Assembly: GCA_029204225.1 (NCBI GenBank)
Contig: CM055097.1
Location: 51,524,557-51,588,556 of the forward strand
Source of the DNA: Diphasiastrum complanatum
Taxonomy: Eukaryota > Streptophyta > Lycopodiopsida > Lycopodiales > Lycopodiaceae
Length of the DNA: 64,000 nt
Reading direction: 5' to 3'
Within the stretch, counting starts at the first letter, position 1. Every line of letters starts with the position of its first letter. The notes under the pieces were generated by a model that saw only the letters and a list, made by a program, of their open reading frames with translations, was not told the origin of the DNA and did no database searches. Positions 11,819 through 22,507 of this stretch are shown here, piece after piece. The translations under genes were made by a program, and so were the position numbers.

Positions 11819-13120
11819 TCACCATATCCATGATAATGCTTCTTTGATGTTGACATCTTTGATGAACTTGAGAGCTTTGCACCATCCCAGCACCTCCAAA
11901 ATTGATTCTTTCCAATTTTCATGTAGATGCTTGACCTTGAGGCTTGCTCCTTCACATGAGATATGCTCCTCTTTCCCTTGAAATGTGAGCCACATGGGTT
12001 CAACCATGTTTTTTGAGTTTCTTTTTGGAATCACAACTTGAGAAGGTCTCTCCTCCTCAATCCTTGGCACACTTGAACCTTGAGATGACTCCTTAAGATC
12101 CTCTTCATGATGCTCCTTCTTGATGGAAATCCGAGACCTCCATGTCTCATAATGATCACAACAAGTATGACCATTCAATATGCACTTCCTATGATTATCA
12201 AGATTACCTATGCTAGAAACATAAGTCCAAAAATCACCACAACTTGGCATGATTATTACAATATTGAAATCAAAAGGTATCTCCATCTCAATAAGGCTAA
12301 CTACTTGCTTATGGATATAAGTGCCCACTTTGGATGCTTCACTTATTCTCATAAGAAGTTTACAACTTGCCTTTAGGATTGAAAACATACAATTTTCATC
12401 TTTATGAATGAACACATCATTCATGATCTTATTGAAACCAAAAGATCCTACATTATGAAGATATTTCCATTTCCTTGACTTCATAACTAATGTAAGCTTA
12501 CAAGGAAAACATATTTTGCAATGTTTTAAGGCATCACACTCAACTAGTATTGCCTTAATCCACCTTTGAGATACAAAAATCTCTTCAAAGCAAAATGGTT
12601 CTTCATAAGTTGACATGAGAGCATAAATGAAACTATTTTCATTTTGTGATTGCTCCTTATTCTTGATTGATTTCTCTTGGATAATAACAATAAGTTTGAA
12701 CTTATCTAAAGTTCCAAGCGAAATACTTTCCAAGGACATGAAATAAATCCAAGTTACTTTCATGAAAGTGTCATCTATCTTTGCATCTTGAACCAAACAA
12801 TGCACTTCCAAATGAAAAATTTCAAAAGATTTGACATGTGTTGTGATGGACTCTTGAAGACAAATCTTGGAAGTCCTTGTGAGACTCCAAGCCTCATTCA
12901 CCTTTCCACAAAGGAAACACCTTTCCTTGGACTTGTCCTTTTTGTATTTGCATTTTGAACTTGAAGCTCCATCCTTCACCTCGGACCCCTGGCTTTGGTT
13001 CTCCTTGGATGGATTGGTCTTCTTTTTGTAGCATCTTGAGAAAAAATATCCTCCCTTGCCACAAAGGCTGTACTTAGGATCCTTTCTTTCCTTCAATAGG
13101 ATGCCACCTATTGATGCCAT
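11819..13120 (-). CDS. uninterrupted ORF of degenerate Copia gag-pol ancestry
   Basis: The frame is open for 459 codons from 13,198, but the start that matches a Copia gag is MASIGGILL at 13,120 (compare MASNGGIML in the complete Copia at 55,127), giving 433 codons. Pieces look like worn Copia domains in order. There is an incomplete zinc-knuckle-like CGKGGYFFSRCYKKK and an integrase-core-like stretch ending in VTWIYFMSLES, where the catalytic HSD of the family reads HLE. A pre-RT linker STYEEPFCFEEI is comparable with SFDEPTCVGEAI of the complete element. RT motifs are not recognisable in the C-terminal part. The frame stays open although the enzyme residues are gone. It may encode a gag-like helper protein, or the open frame may be luck; I cannot tell. 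Confidence 0.5.
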   Translation of the reverse strand: MASIGGILLKERKDPKYSLCGKGGYFFSRCYKKKTNPSKENQSQGSEVKDGASSSKCKYKKDKSKERCFLCGKVNEAWSLTRTSKICLQESITTHVKSFEIFHLEVHCLVQDAKIDDTFMKVTWIYFMSLESISLGTLDKFKLIVIIQEKSIKNKEQSQNENSFIYALMSTYEEPFCFEEIFVSQRWIKAILVECDALKHCKICFPCKLTLVMKSRKWKYLHNVGSFGFNKIMNDVFIHKDENCMFSILKASCKLLMRISEASKVGTYIHKQVVSLIEMEIPFDFNIVIIMPSCGDFWTYVSSIGNLDNHRKCILNGHTCCDHYETWRSRISIKKEHHEEDLKESSQGSSVPRIEEERPSQVVIPKRNSKNMVEPMWLTFQGKEEHISCEGASLKVKHLHENWKESILEVLGWCKALKFIKDVNIKEALSWIW

Positions 13121-14780
13121 GTGAATAAAAAACTGTGATATGATTCTACAAATGTAATTTGTGACTTTCAAGAGACTAGATTTGAACATCTTTAACAATC
13201 TAGAATGATCTACAAAAGATCTAGCTCACAAACCTAAGAATCAATCTTCACACTAATGACTAGTCACTTGGAAACTTTGCTTTGATCACTAAGACAAAAG
13301 CACACAATCTTTGAATCAAATCACAAAATAAATCAGATCCAATCTCCTATTAGACTCATTAAATACTAATGACTCTTTCTTTTGAAAGTTGAAATGGATA
13401 TGAAAAAGATTTGACACCTAGATTTTCTTTTTCACTTGACTAGTTCTCTCAACACTTGAGATTCTTGAACAAAAGATGGGTTTTGTTTCAAATACATGAA
13501 AATCAAACTTAATCACTTCTTTTGGACTCACTCTTGACCCAAATAATCTCACTCTTGAGATTTAGAATGAATTTGATTTGATGAAAACAAACTATACCAC
13601 CAATTTTTCACAAAGCTTAAAAATTAGACAACTAGAGATTCACAAAAATCTCAACCATACATGAATACTCAAATATGGACTCCTCCTCATTCTAGACATC
13701 AAATGGGATCACAAATTGACCCTCACACTCTCACAAAGAAAGTTGAATAGAACTAATTTGAGTTTCATACATACTATGTCAATTTTTGCTCAATAAATTG
13801 AATTCAATCACTCCTATTGGATTCCACCAATTACTCTACCTTTTAAGACTTGGAATGAAATTCAAAATCAAACATTGTGATTTTTCTCACTAAGATATTG
13901 TGCTTCAAAAAGCTAATGCCACTTAGAAAGATTTGATCACCTAGGAGAATACAAATTCTTTACCAATAACAACACAAAATGAGCTTCTAGATCTTGCCTT
14001 CTACAAAGGAAGGAACTCTTAGAAAATTGGATCTCTCTCTACACATTTGCCATAGACACCTTAATGACTCTTTTCAAACCTCACAAACACTCAAAAAAAT
14101 TGAGTAGGATTGAATAATGTGACTTGGATCTCAATCTCTTTTCTAGAACTCTCAATTTAAGCCAATCTATGTCAAATTCTACAAAAGATTTGCATAGATG
14201 CTCTATATGCACTAGAAACTCTCAAAGGTTTCACTTGGAGGACAGATCCAAGGATGTTTTCTAGCAAATTGATGCTTCTAAACTTGACCCTATCACTCTT
14301 GAACAAATCTAGAGTGATGGTACAATGAATTTCAACCTCTCACCTTGCATATCACTCCTTAATCTATGATTTTTAGCAAAATCTCTCTCAACTTAAACAT
14401 GCACTCAAAAAATCAGAGATAATCAATTAATGCACCTAATTCAAGCTTCAAATTTAATTTCTTGGCTGATCTAATCCAAGAACTAATCAAGGGATTAGAT
14501 TCTCTATAGAAAATGCTTGATTTTGCACCAAAAATCTCTCAAATTGGGTGTGTGAGTCAAATTGTACAAATTTTTGAATTTTCTTAGCCAAAACCGGAGC
14601 TGTACGGCCTCACACGTGTGAAAAGAGTTCCTACAGCCCACAACAAGTTCTGGTCCAAAAATTTTGAGAATATCTATCAAATCCAACTCGCTACCCAAAA
14701 TTTGACTAGTTTCCAAAAAACTGCTAATTTTGGCTTTGATTTGGATTAACCCTATCAATTTCAACAAAACCTCTTGTACT
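13121..14780 (-). other. long leader of non-autonomous element
   Basis: No ORF of note apart from a chance 113-codon stretch at 14,504-14,845. AT-rich, with a CACACGTGTG palindrome at 14,611-14,620. By position it is the untranslated leader, which in LTR elements usually carries the packaging signal. Confidence 0.5.
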
Positions 14781-14794
14781 AGGCTTTGATACCA
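14781..14794 (-). promoter_or_regulatory. primer-binding site of non-autonomous element
   Basis: The minus strand reads TGGTATCAAAGCC immediately after the LTR, an initiator Met-tRNA site with one mismatch to the usual TGGTATCAGAGC. Confidence 0.85.
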
Positions 14795-15624
14795 TGTGCA
14801 AAAAGTACAAGAAGGACCAAGAGTGGATCCTAATCTGATCCTCAAGAGGGATTGGATGTTAGATTTACTTGATCTATCAATCTACATAAGATTAAGATCA
14901 ATCTAGATCAATTCTAGACATAAAATCCAAACAAGAACAATCATTTATTGAAGGTAAATGTACTTGCTGGTTTCACACGTGTGAAACCCTGTCAGGGTAC
15001 GGACTCCAAACTGAAAATCAAGTACACATTGATAGAACCTCAAAACAATCAAAACAAATGTAGACAAATGGAGAGAATCACTCAAAATTGCTTCCAAAAC
15101 CAAGGTTGGTGTCTCACACTGATTATGGCCAAATGTGGCTCTATATATACAATAAGTGGGAGCTCGTGGTACTGATCATCCCTTTGATCCCACATGTGTG
15201 AAGGTGCTTTGTCATATGATGATTCATCATGCAAAACTGACACTTGGACAAAACCTTCTATTTTGAGCACTTTTGGTCCATTTTCCTTCTATATGGAGAT
15301 CTACTTGAAAATCTTCTAGAAGTCAAAATTCATCTGCTTCAGCTTATTCCACACATGTGAGCTGTCCTCTACACATGGGATGTGACACCTAACCAAAGGA
15401 TGTGGCTCATGCAAGCAATAGACAGATGCCATGTGTCATATGTCTAGAAAACTAGTTTTTGGCCTTTTTAGCCACTAGAACTTTCTTTAAATCATATGTA
15501 CAACCTATATGATTATGGTACATGACAAGTACACTATTTTCACACGTGGAAACAGGCTCCACACATGTGTGTTTATCTATATACAAGATTTTTGGCCTCT
15601 ACCAAGCTTATTTTTGCATTTTTC
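14795..15624 (-). repeat. LTR (5' LTR on the minus strand) of non-autonomous element
   Basis: Pair of 10,853-11,686. The left end is TGTGCAAAA (one change from TGTGAAAA); the right end stops at TTTTTCA, with the last CA apparently lost. It carries a perfect TTTCACACGTGTGAAA palindrome at 14,971-14,986. A TATATATA box lies near 15,145 on the promoter side. Confidence 0.85.
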
Positions 15625-15730
15625 ATAAATGATGGTTTACATGAGTTGTGTGGCTATGTGGATGCGGATTGGGGAGGTGACTATGATGATCGTAGATCCA
15701 CCACAGGGTAAGTATTCCAGGTTTGTCCCT
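15625..15730 (+). pseudogene. Copia element 1, RNase H remainder after the insertion
   Basis: Reads DGLHELCGYVDADWGG and then DYDDRRSTTG, the RNase H start that should follow GLIYRKH at 10,850. A stop (TAA at the expected Tyr of TTGYVF) follows at about 15,711, and the similarity ends near 15,730. Confidence 0.85.
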
Positions 15731-15864
15731 GAACCTCTGATAGAGAGAGAAAACTTACGAGTAGACTAATAGACTAGCCTACGGCTAATGACAGCTGGTC
15801 ACAACTGTCAACATTAATGTACCTCGTAAACAATAACAATGAAGTTTATCATTGATTTCTAACA
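15731..15864 (-). repeat. partial 3' LTR of minus-strand Copia element 3
   Basis: On the minus strand the LTR starts TGTTAGAAATCAATG at 15,864, directly after a purine tract ATTGAGGGAGAG (15,865-15,876). Its far end is not recognisable and merges with Copia element 1 near 15,730, so it is probably truncated. Confidence 0.65.
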
Positions 15865-18800
15865 CTCTCCCTCAATGATAAGATTACATTATTCTATTTC
15901 TAATAGAGTACGAAACCTCTCAAATTTACATCTACCTAATGAATTAGTAAAAATATTTGCCATTTGATCTTCAGATTTACAAAAAACAAGATCAATGGCT
16001 CCATCAAGAATTTTCTCTCAAAAAAATGGTAGTGTATTTCGATGTGCTTGGTTCAAGCATGTAGAACTGGATTTTTGGCAAGGTGAATGCAACTTTGATT
16101 ATCACAAGATATAGTAGTCGCATCCACCTGTGGTTGACCTAAATCCACAAGCAATCTTCGTAACCATACCGCTTCTTGTGTAGCATTGCTGAGTGTTCGA
16201 TATTCAGCTTCCGTCGATGATTAGGCTACTGTAGGTTGCTTTCTGCTACTCCATGAAATTGCAGTTGTACCATAACTGAATGTATGACCACTGGCAGATA
16301 TTTTGTCATGAATATTACCTGCCCAATCGGCATCTATATAACCTACCAACATTGGCGCTTTAGGCTGATCATACTTCAAACCAAAATTCAATGTCCCTCG
16401 AATGTATCTGAGAATACGTTTAGCAGACTTCCAATGTGCTTGAATTGACTAACAACACCAACAACATAAGAAATATCAGGTCGTGTGTGTCTCAAATAAA
16501 TCAAGCTACCCACCAGCTGTCTATACAAATAAGCATCCACTTTCTCAGATTCATCATATGTAGTAAGCTTCATGTTGACATCCATAGGTGTACTCAAAGG
16601 CTTACAATCCTGCATATTGAACTTATAGAGCAAATCTCGTGCATATTTGCTTTGTGTAAGAAAGACCATGTCTTCCTTTTGCCATACTTCAATGCCAAGA
16701 CAATAGTGCATCAATCCTAGATTACTCATGTCAAAAGCATTGCAAAGATCTGATTTTATTTCATCAATTAAGCTCTCATTACTTCTGTAATCATCAAATC
16801 ATCCACGTACAACACAATGAACACTATATCTGAGTATTTTCTTAGAATGTAAAGATTAGGATCAGCATCACTCTTTACCATTCCCCTTCGCTTGAAGTGT
16901 TCATCAATGCAAGAGTACCACGCCCGTGGTGCTTGCTTCAATCCATAAATGGCTTTGTTGAGCTTACAAACGAGATGCTCTCTCCCTGTCTCAACAAATC
17001 CTTGAGGTTGTACTAAGTACACCTCTTCATCCAGCACTCCATGAAGAAGAGCAGATTTAACGTCCATTTGCTGGATCTTCCAACCGTAGAAAACAGAAAC
17101 AGCAATGATAGAACGTATAGTTACCATCTTAGCTACGGGTGCGAAGGTTTTCTCAAAATCGATACCTTCTTGCTACTCAAATCCTCTCGCAACCAACCGT
17201 GTTTTGTACTTGTTGAGTTGCCCATCAGCTCAATATTTGATCTTGTATATCCATTTGCAAGTGATAGGTGCCTTACCATCAGGTAGCTCAACCAAGTTCC
17301 ATGTCCTATTTTTTGTTATAGCTTCCATTTTTGTTTCCATAGCTTCACGCCACTCCTTGTGCTCCTTTGCTTTATCAAAAGTTTTTGGTTCTTGAGCCTT
17401 GAGCACATAACCCACTAGGGCTAGATTCATCTCTAATCTTGCAGGAGGTTTTCGATTTCTACTTGATCTTCCAAGCTCTCCCTGCTCACTTGATTCGGGA
17501 GTATCTCTATTATTAGCATCACTTGTTACTGACAAGTACCACTTAGGCACTCTCCTAGGAATCTCATTATTGACCCTGACTTTTTCCATTGGCTCTTCCT
17601 TGACTTGCACTTTAGCTTTATCATCAAAGGGATCAATTGTCAATTTTATCTGGTCATTTTGACCCATCTCATCAAAAGTAGCATCTTTGGAAATCACGAT
17701 CTTTTGTGCATCTGTGTCATACATCATGTATGCCTTGGCTCTTTCATCATATCCAAAGAAAATACACTTTACAGCTTTTGCATCCAGCTTCTTTCGTTTT
17801 TCATCAGGTACATGAGCGTAAGCATTACAACCAAATACTCGTAATTGAGAAACATTAGGTTTCTTTCCAGTAAAAGCTTCATAAGGTGTCTTTCCTTCCA
17901 CGGACTTCGTAGGACACCGATTCAAGATATGAGTAGTTGTGTTGCATGCTTCTGTCCAAAAAGTATTTGGCAAACCTTTGCTCTTAAGCATTGCCCTAGC
18001 CATTTCCACAATGGATCTATTTTTTCGTTCTACAACTCCGTTCTATTTTGGTGAATAGGGTGTAGTAATTTGTCTCTTGATCCCCTGATCCTTGCAAAAG
18101 TTTATAAACTCTGTTGAAAAATACTCACCGCCACCATCTGATCTGAGGATCTTAATATAACAATCTATTTGTTTTTCGACTAGAGCCTTGAGCTCTCTAA
18201 ACTTGGCAAAAGCATTAGATTTCTTGCTTATGAAATAAATCCAGATATGTCTACTATAGTCATCAATGAATGTGATGAAATAGTAACAACCACTAATGGA
18301 CCTAGTTTGTATTGGTCCACACAGATCACTATGAACAAGATCAAGAATGCCATTGGCTCTTCTTGCTTCATCTTTGGGAAATCTCTCTCTATATTGTTTT
18401 CCCAAAATGCAACCCTCACAAATTTTTCCTTCAAAAGATATATCAGGCAATCCAACAACTAGATTACCTCTTTTAAGAATTTGCAAGCTTTGAGCACTGA
18501 TATGACCAAACCTTTGATGCCAAAGATCACTCCAACTATCAACAGTGCTTACCATAGCTTGAGTAAAAGATCTCGCATTCAATTTGTAGAGTCGATTTCC
18601 ATTGACTTTAGTTCCTGTAGCAATTACTTTGTAGTGATTCTTGATGTCTTTGACAAGACATTTGTCACTGTCAAATTCAACCTTGAGTTGTTGATCAGCC
18701 ATCGTCCCAACAGATAGTAGATTGTTAGCTACATTGCTTATCTGCTTTATCTTTCCACTGGCTAACTTCACTGGTACTACTCCAACACCTTTAACAAATA

Positions 18801-19675
18801 ACAATTTGCCATCAGCTTGTCCAACTTCATCACCATTGTTAGTTTCCTTGAGTTATGAAAACCACTCTTTTCTTGAAGTCATGTGCTTGGATGCACCACT
18901 ATCAATGTACCATGTATCCTTGGCTTCATCACTTGTCATTAATGCTGTAATGAACAATTTTGAACTCTCACCAGTATCATCTTCATATTGATCATCATCG
19001 TATTGATGTTGATCAGTATAATTGTCTTCATAATAATAGTCATCAAATTGATGTTGATCAGCATAATTTCTCGCTTGCCATTTGTCTTTTCTTTGTTCCA
19101 TCTCCTTTTGTTTCTTGAAGCATTCACGCTCCCAGTGGCCAGGTTTGTTGTAGTACCTACAATATCCAGGTTTATTTTGTCTTGAATAGTCGCGTCCTTG
19201 ACCTCGGTCTTGATTCCAATTGCCTCGATTCGGACTATCATTGACTTGCTCATGAAATTGTTGAAATGATCCCCGACTTGAGTTTCATCCTCTCGATTGA
19301 CACCTTCAATGGCCAAATCTTCCACCTCGTCCTCTAACTGCAAGAACTTGATCATAGCTCCTGTTACGATGATTCAAGTTCTCTAGACATTGCTCTTCTT
19401 GCAAAAGCAATCCACCTAGTTCTTCATAGGTTGGAAGATTTTCTCTTGTGACTATACTCGTCACAAACATCTGATGTGACTCACTCAGACTATTCAATGT
19501 CAATTGCACGATCTCACGATCTTGTACTCGCTCTCCAACTGCTGCTAATTGGTCACAGATCTCTTTGATCTTCAGTATGTAATCGGCAATAGTTGCACCA
19601 TCATCCATCCGCAATGTATGCAACTTCGTCTTCAGAAACAATATTCGAGATATATTTGTCGTTTCAAACAATGCC
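15865..19675 (-). pseudogene. Copia element 3 gag-pol (minus), decayed and 5'-truncated
   Basis: Reading right to left: gag UBN2 part (19,671-19,306, LFETTNISRILFLKTKL), a degenerate zinc-knuckle region, protease DTWYIDSGASKHMTSR (about 18,910), GAG-pre-integrase LWHQRFGHIS and integrase (18,804-17,230). The integrase shows SDGGGEYFST and continues after a broken junction near 18,045. RT follows (17,127-16,388) with QMDVKSALLHG, YGLKQAPRAWY and YVDDLMI. RNase H comes last, with SSTEAEYRTLS near 16,200. Several frames are needed and stops are frequent. The gag start, leader and 5' LTR are missing: the element ends abruptly at 19,675, where an opposite-strand Copia begins. Confidence 0.85.
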
Positions 19676-21855
19676 TTCTAGTCCTAGGACTCCACAACAG
19701 AATGGAGTGGCCGAGAGGAAGAATAGAACCCTTTGTGAATGTGCCAAGGCAATGAGACTACATGCTAATCTTGCTAAGTCTTTTTGGGGGGAAGCTTTAG
19801 CATGTGCTAACTATCTATGTAATAGATGGACAAGTGCTTCCTTGGATGGTAAAACTCCTCATGAGGTTCTTTATGGTAGAAGGCCGAGTGTCAAGCATTG
19901 TAGGATCTTTGGATGTACATGTTTTGTCAATATCACACTTGATGATAGAACTAAAGAAGATCCTTCATCAAAGAAGGGTGTGTTTGTTGGCTATAGTGAA
20001 GTAAGCAAGGCTTACAAAGTGTACATTCCTTCTACAAAGAAAGTTGTCATAAGTAGGGATGTCATCCTTCATGAAGAGAATGTTTCCAATGTTGTTGATG
20101 TTGATGTTGATGTGCCTACTAATCATCATGATGTGCAAGATGTCTTGGATGAAGATGGAGATGCCACTCCAAAGCAAACTTCAAGGAAGACTCAAAGGCA
20201 AAGGGCTAAGCCATCAAGGCTAACCTATGATGAAAAAGGAAAGCAAGTGGTGGACAACTCTAACTTTGCTTTTCTTACCTCTTTTGATGAACCAACTTGT
20301 GTAGATGAAGCAATTCAAAAGAAGGAATGGATCCAAGCCATGGATCATGAGCATCAAGCACTCATCAAAAGCAACACATGGAGGTTGGTAAAGCTTCCAA
20401 AGGACAAGAAGGCAATTGGTTGTAAGTGGATCTTCAAGATCAAGACAAATCAAGATGGATCAATCAACAAGTACAAGGCAAGGTTGGTGGCAAAGGGGTA
20501 TGCTCAAGAATATGGTATTGACTATGATGAGACCTTTGCACCCGTGGCAAAGATGGTAACTATTCGAATCCTAATCTCTCTTGCAACTCTTTATGATTGG
20601 GATATGTGGCAAATGGATGTTACTAATGCCTTCTTGAATGGTGATCTTGAAGAAGATATTTACATGGAGCAACCCGAGGGCTATGTTTCACATGATGAGC
20701 CTAATCATGTGTGCTATCTCCAAAAGAGTTTGTATGGGCTAAAGCAAGCACCAAGGAGTTGGTATGCTAAGCTCAATTCCTTCTTACTTTCTCAAAACTT
20801 TGTTATGAGTGAGTATGATCATTCTCTCTACTTTAGATTGAATGAAAATGATATCACTTTACTTTTGATCTATGTTGATGACATTATCTTAAGTGGTGGT
20901 AACAATCTAGATATAGATGAAATCAAGATGGCACTCAAAAGAGAGTTTGAAATTCAAGATCTTGGTAAACTTCATTATATCTTAGGAATAGAGATTATTA
21001 GAACTTCTAAATCTACATTCATATGTCAAGAAAAGTATGTTAACTCTATTCTAAAAAGGTTTCATATGGAAGATTGTAAAGTTGTTTCTACTCCTATGGA
21101 ATCAAATGTAAAGCTAACTACAAGAAGTAATGAAAGATCCTTCAAGGACATTACTCTCTATAGAAAGCTAATAGGATCTCTTATATGGTTAACCATCACA
21201 AGACCTGATCTAAGCTTTGTGGTTGGTAAACTAAGTCAATTTATGCAAGATCCTAGTGAGGCTCATTGGAAGCTAGGAAAGAGAGTACTTAGATACATCT
21301 CGGGATCTAGAGATTTTGGCATCTTGTATGGAGGTACTACACCTAACCTTTGTGGATTTTCAGATTCAGATTTTGCAGGTGATCAAATGGATAGGAAGTC
21401 AACAAGTGCCTTTGCAATCTATCTTGGAGATGGAGTGGTCTCATGGCTATCAAAGAAGCAACCAACTATCTCTCTATCTTCCACCGAAGCCGAGTACAAG
21501 GCATTAACAACATGCACCAAGGAGATTCTTTGGATCAAGAGGATGTTATTGGATCTTCACTTGCTGGAACCAGAGAAGACTCCAATCATACTTTGTGATA
21601 ACCTTTCAGCCCAAAGTTTGGCAAGCAATCCTGTTTTTCATGCAAGGAACAAGCACATTGAGATTGCTCACCATTTTGTGAGAGATCAAGTCATTGCCAA
21701 AGAGGTGGAGCTTCAACATGTCTCTTCAAAGGAGTGTGTGGCTGATATCTTCACCAAACCATTGGGAAAGGACCTATATTTAATGCATAGATCTAATCTT
21801 GGAATGTGCTCAAAGACTATGTTGAAACTAGCATCCAATGTTGAAGAGGGAGTGT
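19676..21855 (+). pseudogene. truncated Copia polyprotein: integrase end, RT, RNase H
   Basis: The frame is open for about 726 codons of Copia sequence. The integrase catalytic Glu is in GVAERKN. RT has MDVTNAFLNGD and YVDDIILSGG. RNase H has GFSDSDFAGD, SSTEAEYKAL and CDNLSAQSL. It differs from the complete copy at six residues that I can see. Those include two where this copy keeps the family consensus (STPMES, TRPDLSF) and the complete copy does not. An apparent upstream start at 19,593 adds about 28 codons that are only the antisense of Copia element 3 gag, so that fused N-terminus is an artefact. The gene lacks gag, protease and the first two integrase acidic residues. Confidence 0.85.
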
Positions 21856-22507
21856 GAAAATTGTCAACATTTCCTAGCTAGTTTGAGGCCTAAATTGGCT
21901 AAAATTGTAAATAGTTTTGGTTCTGGAGTTTCACACGTGTGAACCAGGCCACAATGTTTTTATTTACTGTATTTTTTCAGTATGATGAAGTGTCAAACTT
22001 CATACCCTTCAAAATGAGACCATTTTGATGTATTTTGGTCATATAAGCCATTTTTAGCTAATTTTCCTATATAGGGAATATCTAGGGTCAAGTACCTTCT
22101 AGAGAGAGGAGAGAGAGTCATCTTCCTCATCCATAAATAGTAGGGAAGTCGTGGAGAACAGGTTGGAGAAACCTTTTGTATGCTTCATTGAGATCAATAG
22201 ATCATTGTCATTGTTTCTTCCTCCATTGAGAGCATTGTTGTGTGTATTGTCTTCAAGCTATTGTGTATGATCTTAGGTGCTTTTCAAAAGTGGTAGGCTG
22301 ATGTATTATGGACTGTATAATGCTATGTTGGGCCGCACTTGATGTTTATGGAAGTTTCCATTTGTGATAAATGCTTTTTGATCAAGTTCTTTGCATTCTA
22401 GGTAGCATAGAATGTGTTGCCAATTCCTAGCTTATGTAGTTTGGAGTGCAAGCATTCAAGCCAATGATCTTGGAGTTTAGATCCACTTAGGATCTGTATT
22501 TTTCACA
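21853..22507 (+). repeat. 3' LTR of Copia element 4
   Basis: TGTGAAAA to TTTTCACA, 655 bp, the same length as the LTRs at 50,524 and 56,301, with only a few substitutions against them (for example GTGGTAGGC for GTGATAGGC). Contains the TTCACACGTGTGAA palindrome at 21,930-21,943 and a CCTATATAGG TATA-like word near 22,068. Confidence 0.95.

Larger units (their letters stand above)
10853..15624 (-). mobile_element. non-autonomous LTR element nested in Copia element 1
   Basis: Bounded by two direct LTRs of about 830 bp (10,853-11,686 and 14,795-15,624). On the minus strand the order is 5' LTR, primer site, a leader of about 1.66 kb without a long ORF, an ORF (to 11,819), a polypurine tract and the 3' LTR. 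There is no RT or RNase H, so it must borrow enzymes. The LTRs differ at about 25-30 positions by eye (about 3%), so it is not very young. It sits within the RT/RNase H junction of Copia element 1, whose reading resumes on the other side. No clean 5-bp target duplication is visible; the right end seems to have lost two or more bases. Confidence 0.85.
6037..15730 (+). mobile_element. Copia element 1 (plus strand), split by a nested element
   Basis: A Ty1/Copia retrotransposon with a 5' LTR (6037-6310), a Met-tRNA primer site (6311-6322), a leader of about 870 bp and gag-protease-integrase-RT up to 10,852. An unrelated LTR element occupies 10,853-15,624. The reading then resumes with the RNase H motif GYVDADWGGDYDDRRSTTG at about 15,645-15,700. 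The 3' end and 3' LTR are missing; the sequence is lost at about 15,730, where a minus-strand Copia LTR begins. Many in-frame stops make it dead. It is the host of the insertion, so it is older than the nested element. Confidence 0.85.
19676..22507 (+). mobile_element. Copia element 4, 5'-truncated copy of the complete Copia family
   Basis: Starts in the middle of integrase (SSPRTPQQNGVAERKN) and continues to the end of the polyprotein, the polypurine tract (GAAGAGGGAG, 21,843-21,852) and a 655-bp 3' LTR. It is nearly identical to the complete element at 50,524-56,955. The 5' LTR, gag, protease and half of integrase are missing. The break joins it head-on to Copia element 3. Confidence 0.9.

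Noticed and set aside
10853-15624. A 5-bp target-site duplication for the non-autonomous element
   Set aside because: The left flank ends AGCATG and the right continues TAAATG; no convincing identical 5-mer, probably because the right end lost bases.
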